Source: an uncultured bacterium (GTDB lineage: Bacteria; Verrucomicrobiota; Kiritimatiellia; PWTM01). Taken from it: a stretch of 51,105 nucleotides of DNA. Each line of letters begins with the position of its first letter. Position 1 is the first letter of the stretch. Under the pieces are notes generated by a model. The model was not told the DNA's origin and made no database searches. It was given only the letters and a program-made list of their open reading frames with translations. Location: contig CAKZPT010000010.1 in the NCBI GenBank assembly GCA_937139365.1, forward strand, positions 1 through 51,105, written 5' to 3'. Of the stretch, positions 38,644 through 47,335 are shown piece after piece. The translations under genes and the position numbers were made by a program.

Positions 38644-39540
38644 ATGACCACGCGTTTGAACAGCCGGACATCGTTTCCCTTCCCTTCGTGTCGTCACCTC
38701 GGCCGATGGGCAGCGTGCCTGTCGCTGGCCGCGGCCTGGTCGGCCGCTCAGCAGACGCCAACCAACGCCCTTCCGAGGGAGGGACTGGTGCTCCACTTCG
38801 AATTCACCGAACCGCCGACCAACGCGGTCGTCGTGGATTCCAGCGGCCGTAACAACCACGGGCGGCTGGCGGGCGCGACCTGGACGGCCTCAGGCCGCCA
38901 CGGCGGCGGATGCGCGTTCGCGCCGACGGCGCAGTTCATCGTCGTTCCGGCCTCGCCATCGCTGAACGTCACCGGCATTTCCGCAATGGCGTGGATCAAG
39001 GCGGCGGAAGGCATCGACGGCCGCACGGTGATCGAACGGCTGGCGGCGGACGGCACGGGGTTCGCGTTGGGCATCGCCGGCGAGGCCCACGGTGGCGGGG
39101 CGAAGGGCCGCCCGTTCGCGAGGGTGGGCGAACGGACGGTCGTCGGCGACAGCACTGTCGCGGACCACTTCTGGCATCACGTCGCGCTGGTCTTCGACGG
39201 CCGAACCCTCAAGCTTTACCTCGACGGGGCGCAGCAGAAACAGACCACGGAGTGGACGACCGCCCTCGGCGGGGCCGCCGCGGAGTTGACGATCGGAATG
39301 AACCGCTCCAACCCGGCTCCGGCGGAAAAGGACGTGTCGTTCCAGGGCACGATGGACGAGATCCGCATCTACGACCGCGCGCTGGACGGACCGGCGGTTA
39401 CGGCGATCTACTCCTCTAACAAGCCGAGGTTCACGAAGAACGAGGTCGCGCGTCGGATTGCGGAGCTGAAGGAGTTGAAGGAGCGTGGTCTGCTGCTCGA
39501 CGACTTCTTCGAACGCAAAATGAAAGAGTGCGAGCAGTAG
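38644..39540 (+). CDS. Secreted LamG/concanavalin-like domain protein
   Basis: 298 residues: signal peptide (LGRWAACLSLAAAWSAAQ), a LamG-type jelly-roll domain (about 45-255) with LVLHFEFTEPPTNAVVVDSS, NVTGISAMAWIKAAEG, FWHHVALVFDGRTLKLYLDG and the family-ending GTMDEIRIYDRALDGPAV. A short C-terminal helical segment ELKELKERGLLLDDFFERKM resembles SHOCT-like oligomerisation tails. LamG domains bind sugars or proteins at the cell surface. AGGAAG lies upstream of the ATG. It is divergent from the disrupted 38.5-kb gene, convergent with the PPC fragment, and has no lesions. Confidence 0.8.
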   Translation: MTTRLNSRTSFPFPSCRHLGRWAACLSLAAAWSAAQQTPTNALPREGLVLHFEFTEPPTNAVVVDSSGRNNHGRLAGATWTASGRHGGGCAFAPTAQFIVVPASPSLNVTGISAMAWIKAAEGIDGRTVIERLAADGTGFALGIAGEAHGGGAKGRPFARVGERTVVGDSTVADHFWHHVALVFDGRTLKLYLDGAQQKQTTEWTTALGGAAAELTIGMNRSNPAPAEKDVSFQGTMDEIRIYDRALDGPAVTAIYSSNKPRFTKNEVARRIAELKELKERGLLLDDFFERKMKECEQ

Positions 39541-39552
39541 GGCCGGCCGCCG

Positions 39553-40745
39553 TCATCGGGCGGAAAGGGCCGGTGTGGAGGCGCGCGCCGGCGGAGGCGA
39601 GGTGCCGGCGGGAGGTGGTGGAGGAGCCAGCGGCGCGGCCGCCACCGCCGGCCGCGGCGGACCAGGCGGAGGCAGGACGATCGCGGCCAGCTCCTGGGCG
39701 GGCACCAGGTGCCGCCAGAGGAACGCCTGCATTCGGTCCTCCGCGCCGGCGGCGACGCGTACGATCTCGCGCCCCGCGTTCGTCGCGATCCCCTCGATTC
39801 GCAGCGCCACGGGCACATGGGTTTCGCCGCGTCGAGCGCGGATGCTCACCCGCGCGGAGGTCTGGGTCCCGTCGAGGGTCACGGGCGCCATCTCGAACTC
39901 GCCCTGGGGCGCCGCCAGACGCAGCCGCACCGGTCCGGTGAACCTGTCGCGCCGGATCAGGTGGACCGTTGCCGACGCGTAGCCGTTGCTGCGGAAGGTC
40001 AGGCCGGACGGCACCACGAGCAGATCGAACTCCGGCCGCGGCGGGCTAATGCGGAGCCGGTAGCCGTATTCGAGGCCGCCGTTGTGCTGGGTGTCCGCCA
40101 CCGTCACACGGTACAGGCCGTTCGACGGCAGGTCGGCGATCAGGAGGGAATCCGCGTGGTGGGTGGTGAGCCCGGCGCCAGTGTCCTCGTGATCGTCGTT
40201 GATCGCGATCAGGCGGCCACCGGTGTCGGTCAGGGTCAGCAGCGAGTCGAGCGACGAGTCGAGCCAGCGCGCGCGGATCTCGGCGACGACGCGGTCGCCC
40301 GCCCGGCCTTCGAACTCAAAGACGTCGCGGTCGGCGGCATCGTGGATCAGCCCGTTGACGATCAGGGGCGGCGTCACGCGTTGCGCCGCCGTCCCGCCGT
40401 TGTTCGGCTCCTTCTCCACGACCTCTGGCAGGTCGTCGCGCGCCAGCGGAAAGCGGTTCGACAGCAGTCCGCCGCGGCCACGGGCGGCCACCCAGTACAT
40501 GCCGGGCGGCGCGTCGCGCGGCACGGCGGACTCCAGCCGCATCTGCTCGAGGTTCCATCCGCGGATCTCAACCGAGGTCGCCACGCCCGTCGGCCCGCCG
40601 AGCGGGAACACGGCGGCCACAAACGGCATCTCCGCGATCGTGACGCGGTACACGAAGTCCTCCCGGCCGCGGTAGATCGCGTCGTGGATGCGAAGCCGGT
40701 ACTCGCCGTCGGCCGGAACCTCGAAACCGAGGACATGAACGTCAA
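39553..40745 (-). pseudogene. PPC-domain protein, 5'-truncated
   Basis: The frame is open from about 40745 (VHVLGFEVPADGEYRLRIHD) and continues to 39553. It carries a bacterial pre-peptidase C-terminal (PPC) domain: EVVEKEPNNGGTAAQRVTPP, then NGLIHDAADRDVFEFEGRAG, SLLTLTDTGGRLIAINDDHE and SNGLYRVTVADTQHNGG, then two beta domains and a Pro-rich tail. PVC and Planctomycetes genomes place such genes directly after DUF1549/DUF1553 and DUF1501 genes. Here the natural start and signal peptide are missing and the DUF1549 gene runs into it out of frame near 40745. About 390 residues of the original C-terminus are preserved. Confidence 0.65.
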
Positions 40746-41348
40746 CGCCACCGCGGTCGCGATGCCTTCCGGCGTCCGGCTAGGGACCGCACGGTAGAAG
40801 TTGACCGGGCCGACGCGGAAGTTGCTGCCGTTGGAGGTCAGCAGCTCGCGGACGAAGCGGTCGTAGGGCTTGTTGTTCCGGAGGGACTCGACGACCCACC
40901 GGTGATAGGCCTGCGCGGCGTTCGGCCAGAGGTTGACGGGAAACTCCGCCTTAATCCGCAGAAGGTCCCCCCACTTCATCGCCCAGTAGTCGGCGTATTC
41001 CTCGTCGCGCGCGAGCAGCGCGTCCACCAGGGCGATTCGCTTGTTGGGGTCCTTGTCCTCGATGAACCGCCGCGCCTCGAGGGCGGTCGGCAGCTCGCCG
41101 GTGATGTCGAGAAACGCGCGGCGGATAAACGCGGCGTCGGAGCACGGACGCGGGCGGATGCCGAGGGCGGACAGGCGTGAGAAGACATGCCGGTCGATCT
41201 CGGTCTCCGGCGTGCCCCACTCCACGGACTCGAAAATGCGGGTGTCGGAGTCGGGGCGCGAAGCGGATGCGGCGGTCTGGCCCCGGGCGTCCCCGACGCC
41301 GGCCCACCCGATCATGGCGGCGATTGCGAACGCGAAACGCCGGCTCAC
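40746..41348 (-). pseudogene. DUF1549 protein, 3'-truncated
   Basis: Starts at a GTG with AGGAGG upstream and a signal peptide (FAFAIAAMIGWAGVGDARGQ). It then reads the DUF1549 domain: IDRHVFSRLSALGIRPRPCS, AFIRRAFLDITGELPTALEA, YADYWAMKWGDLLRIKAEFP, YDRFVRELLTSNGSNF. DUF1549 proteins are large secreted proteins of Planctomycetes and Verrucomicrobia, usually 700-1,100 residues with a DUF1553 domain behind. Here the coding sense stops after about 200 residues at VALTFM, where a heme- or DUF1553-linked region is expected, and changes frame into the PPC protein. The likely cause is a deletion of the DUF1549 end, DUF1501 and the PPC start. Confidence 0.7.
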
Positions 41349-41395
41349 CCTTCCTCCTCTGCCCGGCCGGGGCGATCCGCCACGGTTCAGCCCGG

Positions 41396-41872
41396 TCAAC
41401 GCCGCTCGTAGGTGCCCACCAGCTCGGCCTCGGCGAGGACGTGTCCCTTCATCGCCTGCTCGAGCATTTTGCGGTTCGACCTCGGCGGCAAGTCGAGCAG
41501 GACGTCGAGCGCGTAGAGCCGGAACCGGTAGTGGTGCACGCCGCTGCCGGGCGGGGGCATCGGACCGTGGTAGCCCAGGCGCGGCCAGCTGTTCATGCCC
41601 TGCCGGGCTCCGCCGAGGGCTTCGACCTTCTCCATCCGGGCCACGCCCTCCGGCAGTTCCGTGACCGTCGCCGGGATGTTCCAGATCAGCCAGTGGTCCC
41701 ATATTTTGCCGGCCACCGGCAGCGCGTCGGGATCGTCGCAGATCAGCGCGAAGGATCTCGTGCCGGTGGGCGCACTCTCCCATTTCAAGGGAGGCGACAC
41801 GTCCGGGCCTTCCCCCGTGTGCGTCCTGGGAATCGGCTGCCCGTGTGGAAACGCAGGACTGGTGAGCTTCAT
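41396..41872 (-). CDS. YbhB/YbcL family PEBP-like protein
   Basis: 158 residues, a complete phosphatidylethanolamine-binding-protein-like (Raf kinase inhibitor-like) fold: HTGEGPDVSPPLKWESAPTG, FALICDDPDALPVAGKIWDH, WLIWNIPATVTELPEG, GYHGPMPPPGSGVHHYRFRL. The D-P-D and H-Y-R motifs line the ligand pocket. Bacterial members bind small anionic ligands; their cellular role is unclear. The ATG at 41872 has GGAGAGG upstream. The gene is intact and lies 48 bp before the DUF1549 start on the same strand. Confidence 0.9.
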   Translation of the reverse strand: MKLTSPAFPHGQPIPRTHTGEGPDVSPPLKWESAPTGTRSFALICDDPDALPVAGKIWDHWLIWNIPATVTELPEGVARMEKVEALGGARQGMNSWPRLGYHGPMPPPGSGVHHYRFRLYALDVLLDLPPRSNRKMLEQAMKGHVLAEAELVGTYERR

Positions 41873-42048
41873 GGCGCCCTCTCCGGCTGTCGGCACCGCG
41901 GCGGCGGCGTCACCGGCCAGCAACGCCGTCCAACCTTTCACGACGGCCTCATTGTACTCCCGCGCCGGCCCGCGCCAAGCCCGCGGGAGGAAGGGCACAC
42001 TTCAACCGCCGGATATACTTCGCCCGTCGTGACACAAAATATACCGGC

Positions 42049-42586
42049 ATGAAAACCGGCATGGGACGGGCGTGGACCCCGCGAAGCCGGAGGTGCGTTC
42101 GGGCGGGCCCGGCCTCCGTGCCACCGTCGCGCTGCTCGGCGCCATCCTCACGCGTTCCATAGCTGTGGCGGACGACGCCGGCGGACGCCGCATGGTCGGC
42201 GCGATCAGATGGGACGCCTGGCAGGCCGTGCCAGAGGATGACCGGCCTTCCCGTGATCCCGCCGGCGATGTCCGGCCGGGACCGCCGTCGAGCATCCGGT
42301 CCCGTGGGAGCCGTACCAGCGGCCCGGCGTGGGCATGGAGAATTTCTACGCGGCGCCATCGCCACCCGAGCCGGCGGCACACGTACGGGAGGCCATCGAG
42401 TGGGCCCGGACAAATCGCGGCCCCCGTTCCGCCCGCGTCGTGCTGATCTCCGCGTGGAACGAGCACGACGAGGGGGGCTGGCCGTGTCCCACGTCCAGGC
42501 CGGAGGGGCAGCTGGACGACTCGCTCCTCCGCGCAATGGCCGAGGCGTTGCGCCAGGCCACCCCGTTCGCGCCGGCAGGACGATGA
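42049..42586 (+). pseudogene. Secreted glycan enzyme (WbsX/GH99-like), internally deleted
   Basis: Two ends of one gene survive. The N-end has a signal peptide (ATVALLGAILTRSIAVADDA, one frame off its ATG at 42049) and RRMVGAIRWDAWQ. The C-end starts near 42290 and reads HPVPWEPYQRPGVGMENFYA, AIEWARTNRG and ARVVLISAWNEHDEGGW, then LDDSLLRAMAEALRQA. The AWNE-x-x-EGGW ending and the GAIRWDAW start are paired in glycan-acting proteins of PVC bacteria related to the WbsX/GH99 group. About 250-300 residues between them are missing, and the frames do not match. ACCGGCATG is directly repeated around the start codon. Confidence 0.5.
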
Positions 42587-42597
42587 CCCGGAATACA

Positions 42598-42627
42598 GAA
42601 CCGCCGCGGCGCTCGCCGCGGCGGTTC
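42598..42627 (-). terminator. Hairpin terminator after the RRM gene
   Basis: A 14-bp perfect inverted repeat (GAACCGCCGCGGCG / CGCCGCGGCGGTTC) with a minimal loop, 20 bp downstream of the RRM stop on the minus strand. The T tract is weak, so termination may be partial or bidirectional; on the plus strand it also follows the 42586 stop. Confidence 0.65.
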
Positions 42628-42647
42628 CATGTCCGGGCCGATGTGGA

Positions 42648-42971
42648 TCAGAAACGGTTCTCGTACTGGCGCCCGCCGCCGCCCATGGGCCCGCGGCCGA
42701 ATCCACCCTCCCGGCGCGGCGGCCGATCCTCGCGGGGTCGCGCCTCGTTGACCTTGATCGGCCGACCCTTCAGGAGGCTGTCGTTCAGCGCCTGGATCGC
42801 CCGACGGGCCTCCTCGTCGTTCGGCATCTCGACAAAGCCGAATCCCCGCGACCTGCCGGTCTGCCGGTCCACGATGACGCTCGCCGAGCTCACCTGACCG
42901 AACGCGGCAAACGCCTCGCGAAGGTCCTCATCCACCGCCTGGTAGGAGAGGTTTCCCACGAATATGTTCAT
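42648..42971 (-). CDS. RNA-binding protein with single RRM domain
   Basis: 107 residues: one RNA-recognition motif (2-80) with RNP-2 NIFVGNLSY and RNP-1 SRGFGFVEM, followed by an Arg/Gly-rich tail (EDRPPRREGGFGRGPMGGGG). This is the bacterial glycine-rich RRM family, with cold-responsive members in cyanobacteria and many PVC bacteria; it binds single-stranded RNA. It starts at the ATG at 42971. It has its own terminator and looks monocistronic. Confidence 0.95.
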   Translation of the reverse strand: MNIFVGNLSYQAVDEDLREAFAAFGQVSSASVIVDRQTGRSRGFGFVEMPNDEEARRAIQALNDSLLKGRPIKVNEARPREDRPPRREGGFGRGPMGGGGRQYENRF

Positions 42972-43108
42972 TACCTACTGCTTTCCTTCACCATCGGCCG
43001 CCTCTCGTCGTGACCATGGCGCGCGCTGCGGGGCCCGCGGCCCGAACCGTCGCAGCCGTATGCCGCGCCCACAATAGAAGACCGTCTCCGCCGATGCAAG
43101 CCCAGCCG

Positions 43109-43849
43109 TCACGGGGCGCCGGTCGATGCCCGCCGCCCGACCACCTCCGCCGGCATGCCGAGCAGGTCGGCCAATTTCCGCAGCACGCCGGCGCCACATC
43201 CCACACCGATCGCATAGTGATGCGCTGGCCCCGCCCCGCTCCACGCCTCGATGAACTCGCGGACGGCCACCGCGAACCGGAGCGTCACCGGCCCCACCCG
43301 CACCGACATCTCGACGGACAGGCTGCACCCATCGCATTCGGGCGACACCTCGAACTCCCACCGGAACCCCGCGATCTTCAGCCGGATGTCCGCCGTCCTG
43401 ACCTGCTCGCGCAGCGACTCCGGCTCGCCCATCTCCACCATCTCAAGGTGCATTCCGGACACGGCCGCCAGGCGGGTCAAGTCGCTGTAGACGTCCAGCA
43501 TGCCGCCGTAGTAGTGCCCCAGCACGCCCTGCCGCATGGTGCGCAGCGCGCCGCACCCGGACGGCATCCTCCCACTCGCGGATCTCCCGCCACACGACCT
43601 CGTCTTCCAAGAATCCTGTCACCATGCGGAGCGGCAACCCCGCGCGCCGGAACACGCACGCAATTTCCGGACATGTACAAGCCTGGCAGTGCTTGAGCCA
43701 GACGCCGGTCATGCGGCCCCGATCGCCCAGTGCATTCGCCGCGCGCGCCGCGTCAGGCGAATCCACCAACCCGGCATCCACCGCCGACACTCCAATATCG
43801 CGCAACCGCCGGGCGAGGGCCTGCGGATGGCCAACAAGATGGTCCCGTA
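43109..43849 (-). pseudogene. L-fucose/L-arabinose isomerase-like relic
   Basis: Frame one reads GHPQALARRLRDIGVSAVDA, DAARAANALGDRGRMTGVWL and GLPLRMVTGFLEDEVVWREI. After a shift near 43555 it continues MRQGVLGHYYGGMLDVYSDL and HLEMVEMGEPESLREQV. The end has RFAVAVREFIEAWSGAGPAH, then HYAIGVGCGAGVLRKLADLL. The AW-x-x-AGP-x-HH pattern is the C-terminal signature of L-arabinose/L-fucose-type isomerases. The piece lacks the family's central Glu/His metal region: ANAL joins GDRGRMTG and SPECDG joins a foreign-looking stretch, so at least two internal deletions are likely. The 5' end meets the divergent DUF2339 start. Confidence 0.55.
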
Positions 43850-43859
43850 GCCCGGCGAC

Positions 43860-46008
43860 TTGCCGCTCGCCGTGGCCGCGGTGTCGGTCACGTCGCTGGT
43901 CCTGATCCTCGTGCTGCTCGGTCGAGCGCGCAGGATCGTCCGCGCACCTTGAGCAGGTGCAGCGCAAACTTGAGGCCGTTACGGCGGCATCCTCCTCCGT
44001 CGCGGTTGCGCCGCCTACCGCAAGGGAGCCGTCGCCGGTGGCCCCGGCCGCCCCCCGTCACCTTCCGCCCCGCCCCCGGATTCCAAACCCAAGCCACCGC
44101 CGCGGACGCCGGTCGCCCCCTTTCTCCCCGTGAGGCCGCCGCCGCTGTCGCCTCCGCCCGCGTCGATGGCTCGAGAGGTCCTCCGCCGAATTTGGGCCTG
44201 GATCCTCGTGGGCGAGGAACATCGCCGCCCGGGCGTCAGCGTCGAGCACGCCCTGGCCGGCAACTGGCTCCTGCGCGCCGGAGTGGTCGCGATCGTCGTC
44301 GCGATCGGATTCTTCCTCAAATGGTCCTTCGACCGCGGCCTGCTCGGCCCCGAGGGAGGGACGGCGATTTCGATCTTCGCCGGGCTGGCGATGATCGCGG
44401 CCGGCGTGCGCCTGTGCGGCCGCCGGTACCGTCTCCTCGGCCAGGCCTCCTCGGCGGCGGCCTGGCAGCCCTGAATTTCAGCCTCTATGCAGCCGGGCCG
44501 CTGTACCGTCTGCTTCCGGTCGCCGCGTTGTTCGTCCTGACGGTCCTCGTAACCGCGGCGGCCGGCCTGCTGGCCGCGCGAACCAATTCCCTCTTGGTCG
44601 CGATCCTCGGCCTTGTCGGCGCGTGTACGCCGATGTTTCTGCGCGCCGACGAGCCCAACCTGCCGATCCTCCACGGCTATCTGCTGTTGCTTGGCGCAGG
44701 CGTGTTGTTCCTCTCGCGCGTCCGGCCCTGGCGGTTGCTGAACCTCCTGGCCTCGGGCGGCACGTGGGCGGCGGTGACGGCCTCGATGGCCCACTACCAC
44801 CTTGACCTGTTCGCGCCAGTCCTTGCGCTGGTCTTGCTGCCGTTCGCGTTGCACTCCTCGATCGCCATCTGGCGTCCGGCGGCAATCGAACGGCGGACGA
44901 CGACCCTCGACATCGTGTACCTGACTGCCAACGCCGCTGCTTACGCCCCGCTCGCGTATCGGCTGGTCGTGTCGGTCGCCGGGCGGCCCTGGCCGTCAAT
45001 GGTGGCGCTGGCGATCTCCGCCTGGCATGTCGCCCACGTGACCACGTCGATGCGCGGCGGCCGGGGCGACCGTCCGCTGCTGATGGCGCCGATCGCGCTG
45101 GGCGGTTTCTTTGCGGCGCTGGCGATGCCGCTTGCCCTGTCCCGCGAAACGCTGACGCTGAGCTGGGCGTTGATGGCCTTCGCGTTTCTCTGGATCAGCG
45201 ATCGGACCGGGAGCCGGTTCCTTCGCGCACTCTCGTTGGTCTTCTACGGCTGGGTCGCGTTGAAGGTCACCGCCGCCGACTGGCCGCGGGCGTTCGGCGC
45301 GACACCGGCCGCGTCGCTTCGCGCGCTCCTCGCCGAAGCCGTCCAGCGGCTTTGGTCGTCCGGCGCGCTCATCCTCTCCCTCGTTGCGGCCTTTCGCCTC
45401 GAGTCGCGACGGCGGCGCGGCGTCGTGGCGCCCGCCGCCTTTCACTGGGTCGCCGCCCTGGCCGCGCTGGCGCGGTCCCTGCTCGAGGCCCATCGCCTGT
45501 TCGGCTTCATCCCGGTTTTCCGCGCCCCGGTTTTGACGACGCTGTGGGCCGCGATGAGCCTCTACCGGCTCCGCCAAGCTCTCGCCACCGGTCGGAACCC
45601 GGACCTTGTCGCGGCGGCCGCCTTCCTCGCCGTCGCGCTGACCAAGCTGTTCTTTCTCGACATGCCCGGCTGGCGGCCAGATGCCTCGTGGGTGCTCGCG
45701 GGGCCCTACGATGCGTCGCGCGTGGTGGCCCGACTGCTGGACTTCGGCGTCTGCATCGCCGTGCTGGCCGCCGGCTGGCGCGGGCTGGGCAAGCACGGCC
45801 GACGTGGCCTCGCCGCCGTATCCGGCTATGGCGCGCTGGCCCTGCTGGTGGTTTGGTCCACCTTGGAGCTCAACTCGTTGCTCCACGTCGTGCTGCCGGC
45901 ACTGCGCCGCGGCGGCGTCACGATGCTATGGGCCGCGTTCGGCGCCGCCTTCGTCGCCGCGGGACTCCGCCACCGGCTCGCCGGACTGCGGCGCCTCGGC
46001 GGCCGCAT
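43860..46008 (+). pseudogene. DUF2339 multi-spanning membrane protein, frameshifted and 3'-truncated
   Basis: A first helix (LAVAAVSVTSLVLILVLLGR), a coiled-coil bit (LEQVQRKLEAV), a Pro-rich linker, then the DUF2339 motif (GVSVEHALAGNWLLRAGVVA, GFFLKWSFDRGLLGPEGGTA) and about 18 further hydrophobic helices (LNFSLYAAGPLYRLLPVAAL ... LKVTAADWPRAF). The protein crosses frames at 43947 (extra C) and 44450 (lost G), both one-base changes in short G/C runs. The usual C-terminal end is missing: the frame runs into DUF3999 near 46008. DUF2339 proteins are inner-membrane proteins of unknown role, typically paired with DUF3999. Confidence 0.65.
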
Positions 46009-47262
46009 TCGAGCTGGACGACGAGGTGTACACGGCGACCGAGGATGCTTTTGCCAATTTGCGGCTGGTGGACTCCCACGGCGTCGAGACGCCGTTTCTC
46101 GTCCGCCGCTGCGCCCAGACGGTCACCCAGACCGTCGAGCGCGCGCGGGCGGCGGCGATCGTTCGTTTTCTCCCCCGGCCCGATACCACCGCCGTCGTGG
46201 TGGTGGACGCTGGCACCTCCGCACCGCCGGTCTCGGCGATCGCTCTGCTCACCGCCGCCCGGAATTTCGAGAAACGCGTGGCCATCTCAGTCGCCGACGC
46301 CCCCGACGGACCTTGGCGAACGCTGGTCGCCGACGCCGCGATCTATGACTATTCGCGTTTCGCCCCAGCCCGCAGCGTGCGCATCGACCTGCCCGCCCCG
46401 GCGACCTCGCGGTGGTATCGGATCCACGTCACCGGGGTGATCGAGCGGACCGGAGGTCGAGGTCACCTCCCGGTTTGAGGGCGGGCGCCAGATGACCGCC
46501 GCGGAACGCCGCACGATGCGCGAGGAACCGCTTCGCCTCGACGGCATCGAGCTGCGCATTCCAGCGATCGAGGTGCGGGACGACCAACCTGTCCGTCGCC
46601 CCCGTCATCTCGGTGGTCCCCGCCCGTCGGCCGACCCGCCCACGGGGGCCAGCGTCTGGCTGTTCGAGTCGCCCCGGGAGCCGTGGGTCGCCCTGCAGTT
46701 CGAGACGACCGCCGAGAATTTCAGCCGCATCTTCGAGATCGAGGGCTGGAACGCAGGCCCGCCGTCCGGCTGGCGGCCGTTGGCCTCCCGGACGCTTCAC
46801 CGCATCCGGGTGGACGGAGCGCGCAGCGAGGACCTCACCGTCCGGCTCGTTCAGGCCGAGCGGCGTTCGAAATACCGCCTGACCGTACGCAACCTCGACA
46901 GCCCGCCGATCGAACTGACCGGCGTCGTCGCGACCGCCGAGGTCTGGGAGGAAGTCTTCTTTTCCCAGCCCTGCCGCGTCTACACCCTGCTGTACGGCGG
47001 CTCCGGCCATCGAGCGCCGCGCTACGACATCGCCTCAGTTCTCAGCTCGATCCCGCGGTGGACGACCGTCCCCGCCCGCCTGGGGCCCGCCTCGCCCAAC
47101 CCCGGGTATTCGGCGGGCGTGCCGGCCGCCGCCGGTCAGACGCTGCCGTTTGCGGCCATCGGCTGTGCCGCGCTTGCGCTCGCATGGGCCGTCGCCCGCA
47201 GCGCCCGCCGGATCGGCCGGCCGGAGGTGGAGGATTCGCCTCCACCGAACGTCGGCGAGTAA
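46009..47262 (+). pseudogene. DUF3999 family protein, 5'-truncated and frameshifted
   Basis: It opens with FELDDEVYTATEDAFANLRL and VDSHGVETPFLVRRCAQT, the N-terminal beta domain of DUF3999, but without the signal peptide that should precede it. It continues SVADAPDGPWRTLVADAAIY and SRWYRIHVTGVIER. After an extra G near 46453 it reads VTSRFEGGRQ, then REEPLRLDGIELRIPAIEVR, VALQFETTAENFSRIFEIEG and a C-terminal membrane helix (AAIGCAALALAWAVARSARR). The genomic pairing with DUF2339 is known; the two probably form one envelope complex. The missing start and the DUF2339 end can be explained by one deletion at about 46008. Confidence 0.6.
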
Positions 47263-47335
47263 AGACCCGCGCAGCTTTCCGCGGGCGCCGGTTTGCAGCC
47301 GCGCCGCCAGCCTTTACCATCCGCGCCGGTGCAGG

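Noticed and set aside
43730-46348. A single 872-codon plus-strand gene
   Set aside because: Only the part from about 44455 carries DUF2339 helices in this frame; the first 240 codons and the end are shadows of other frames.
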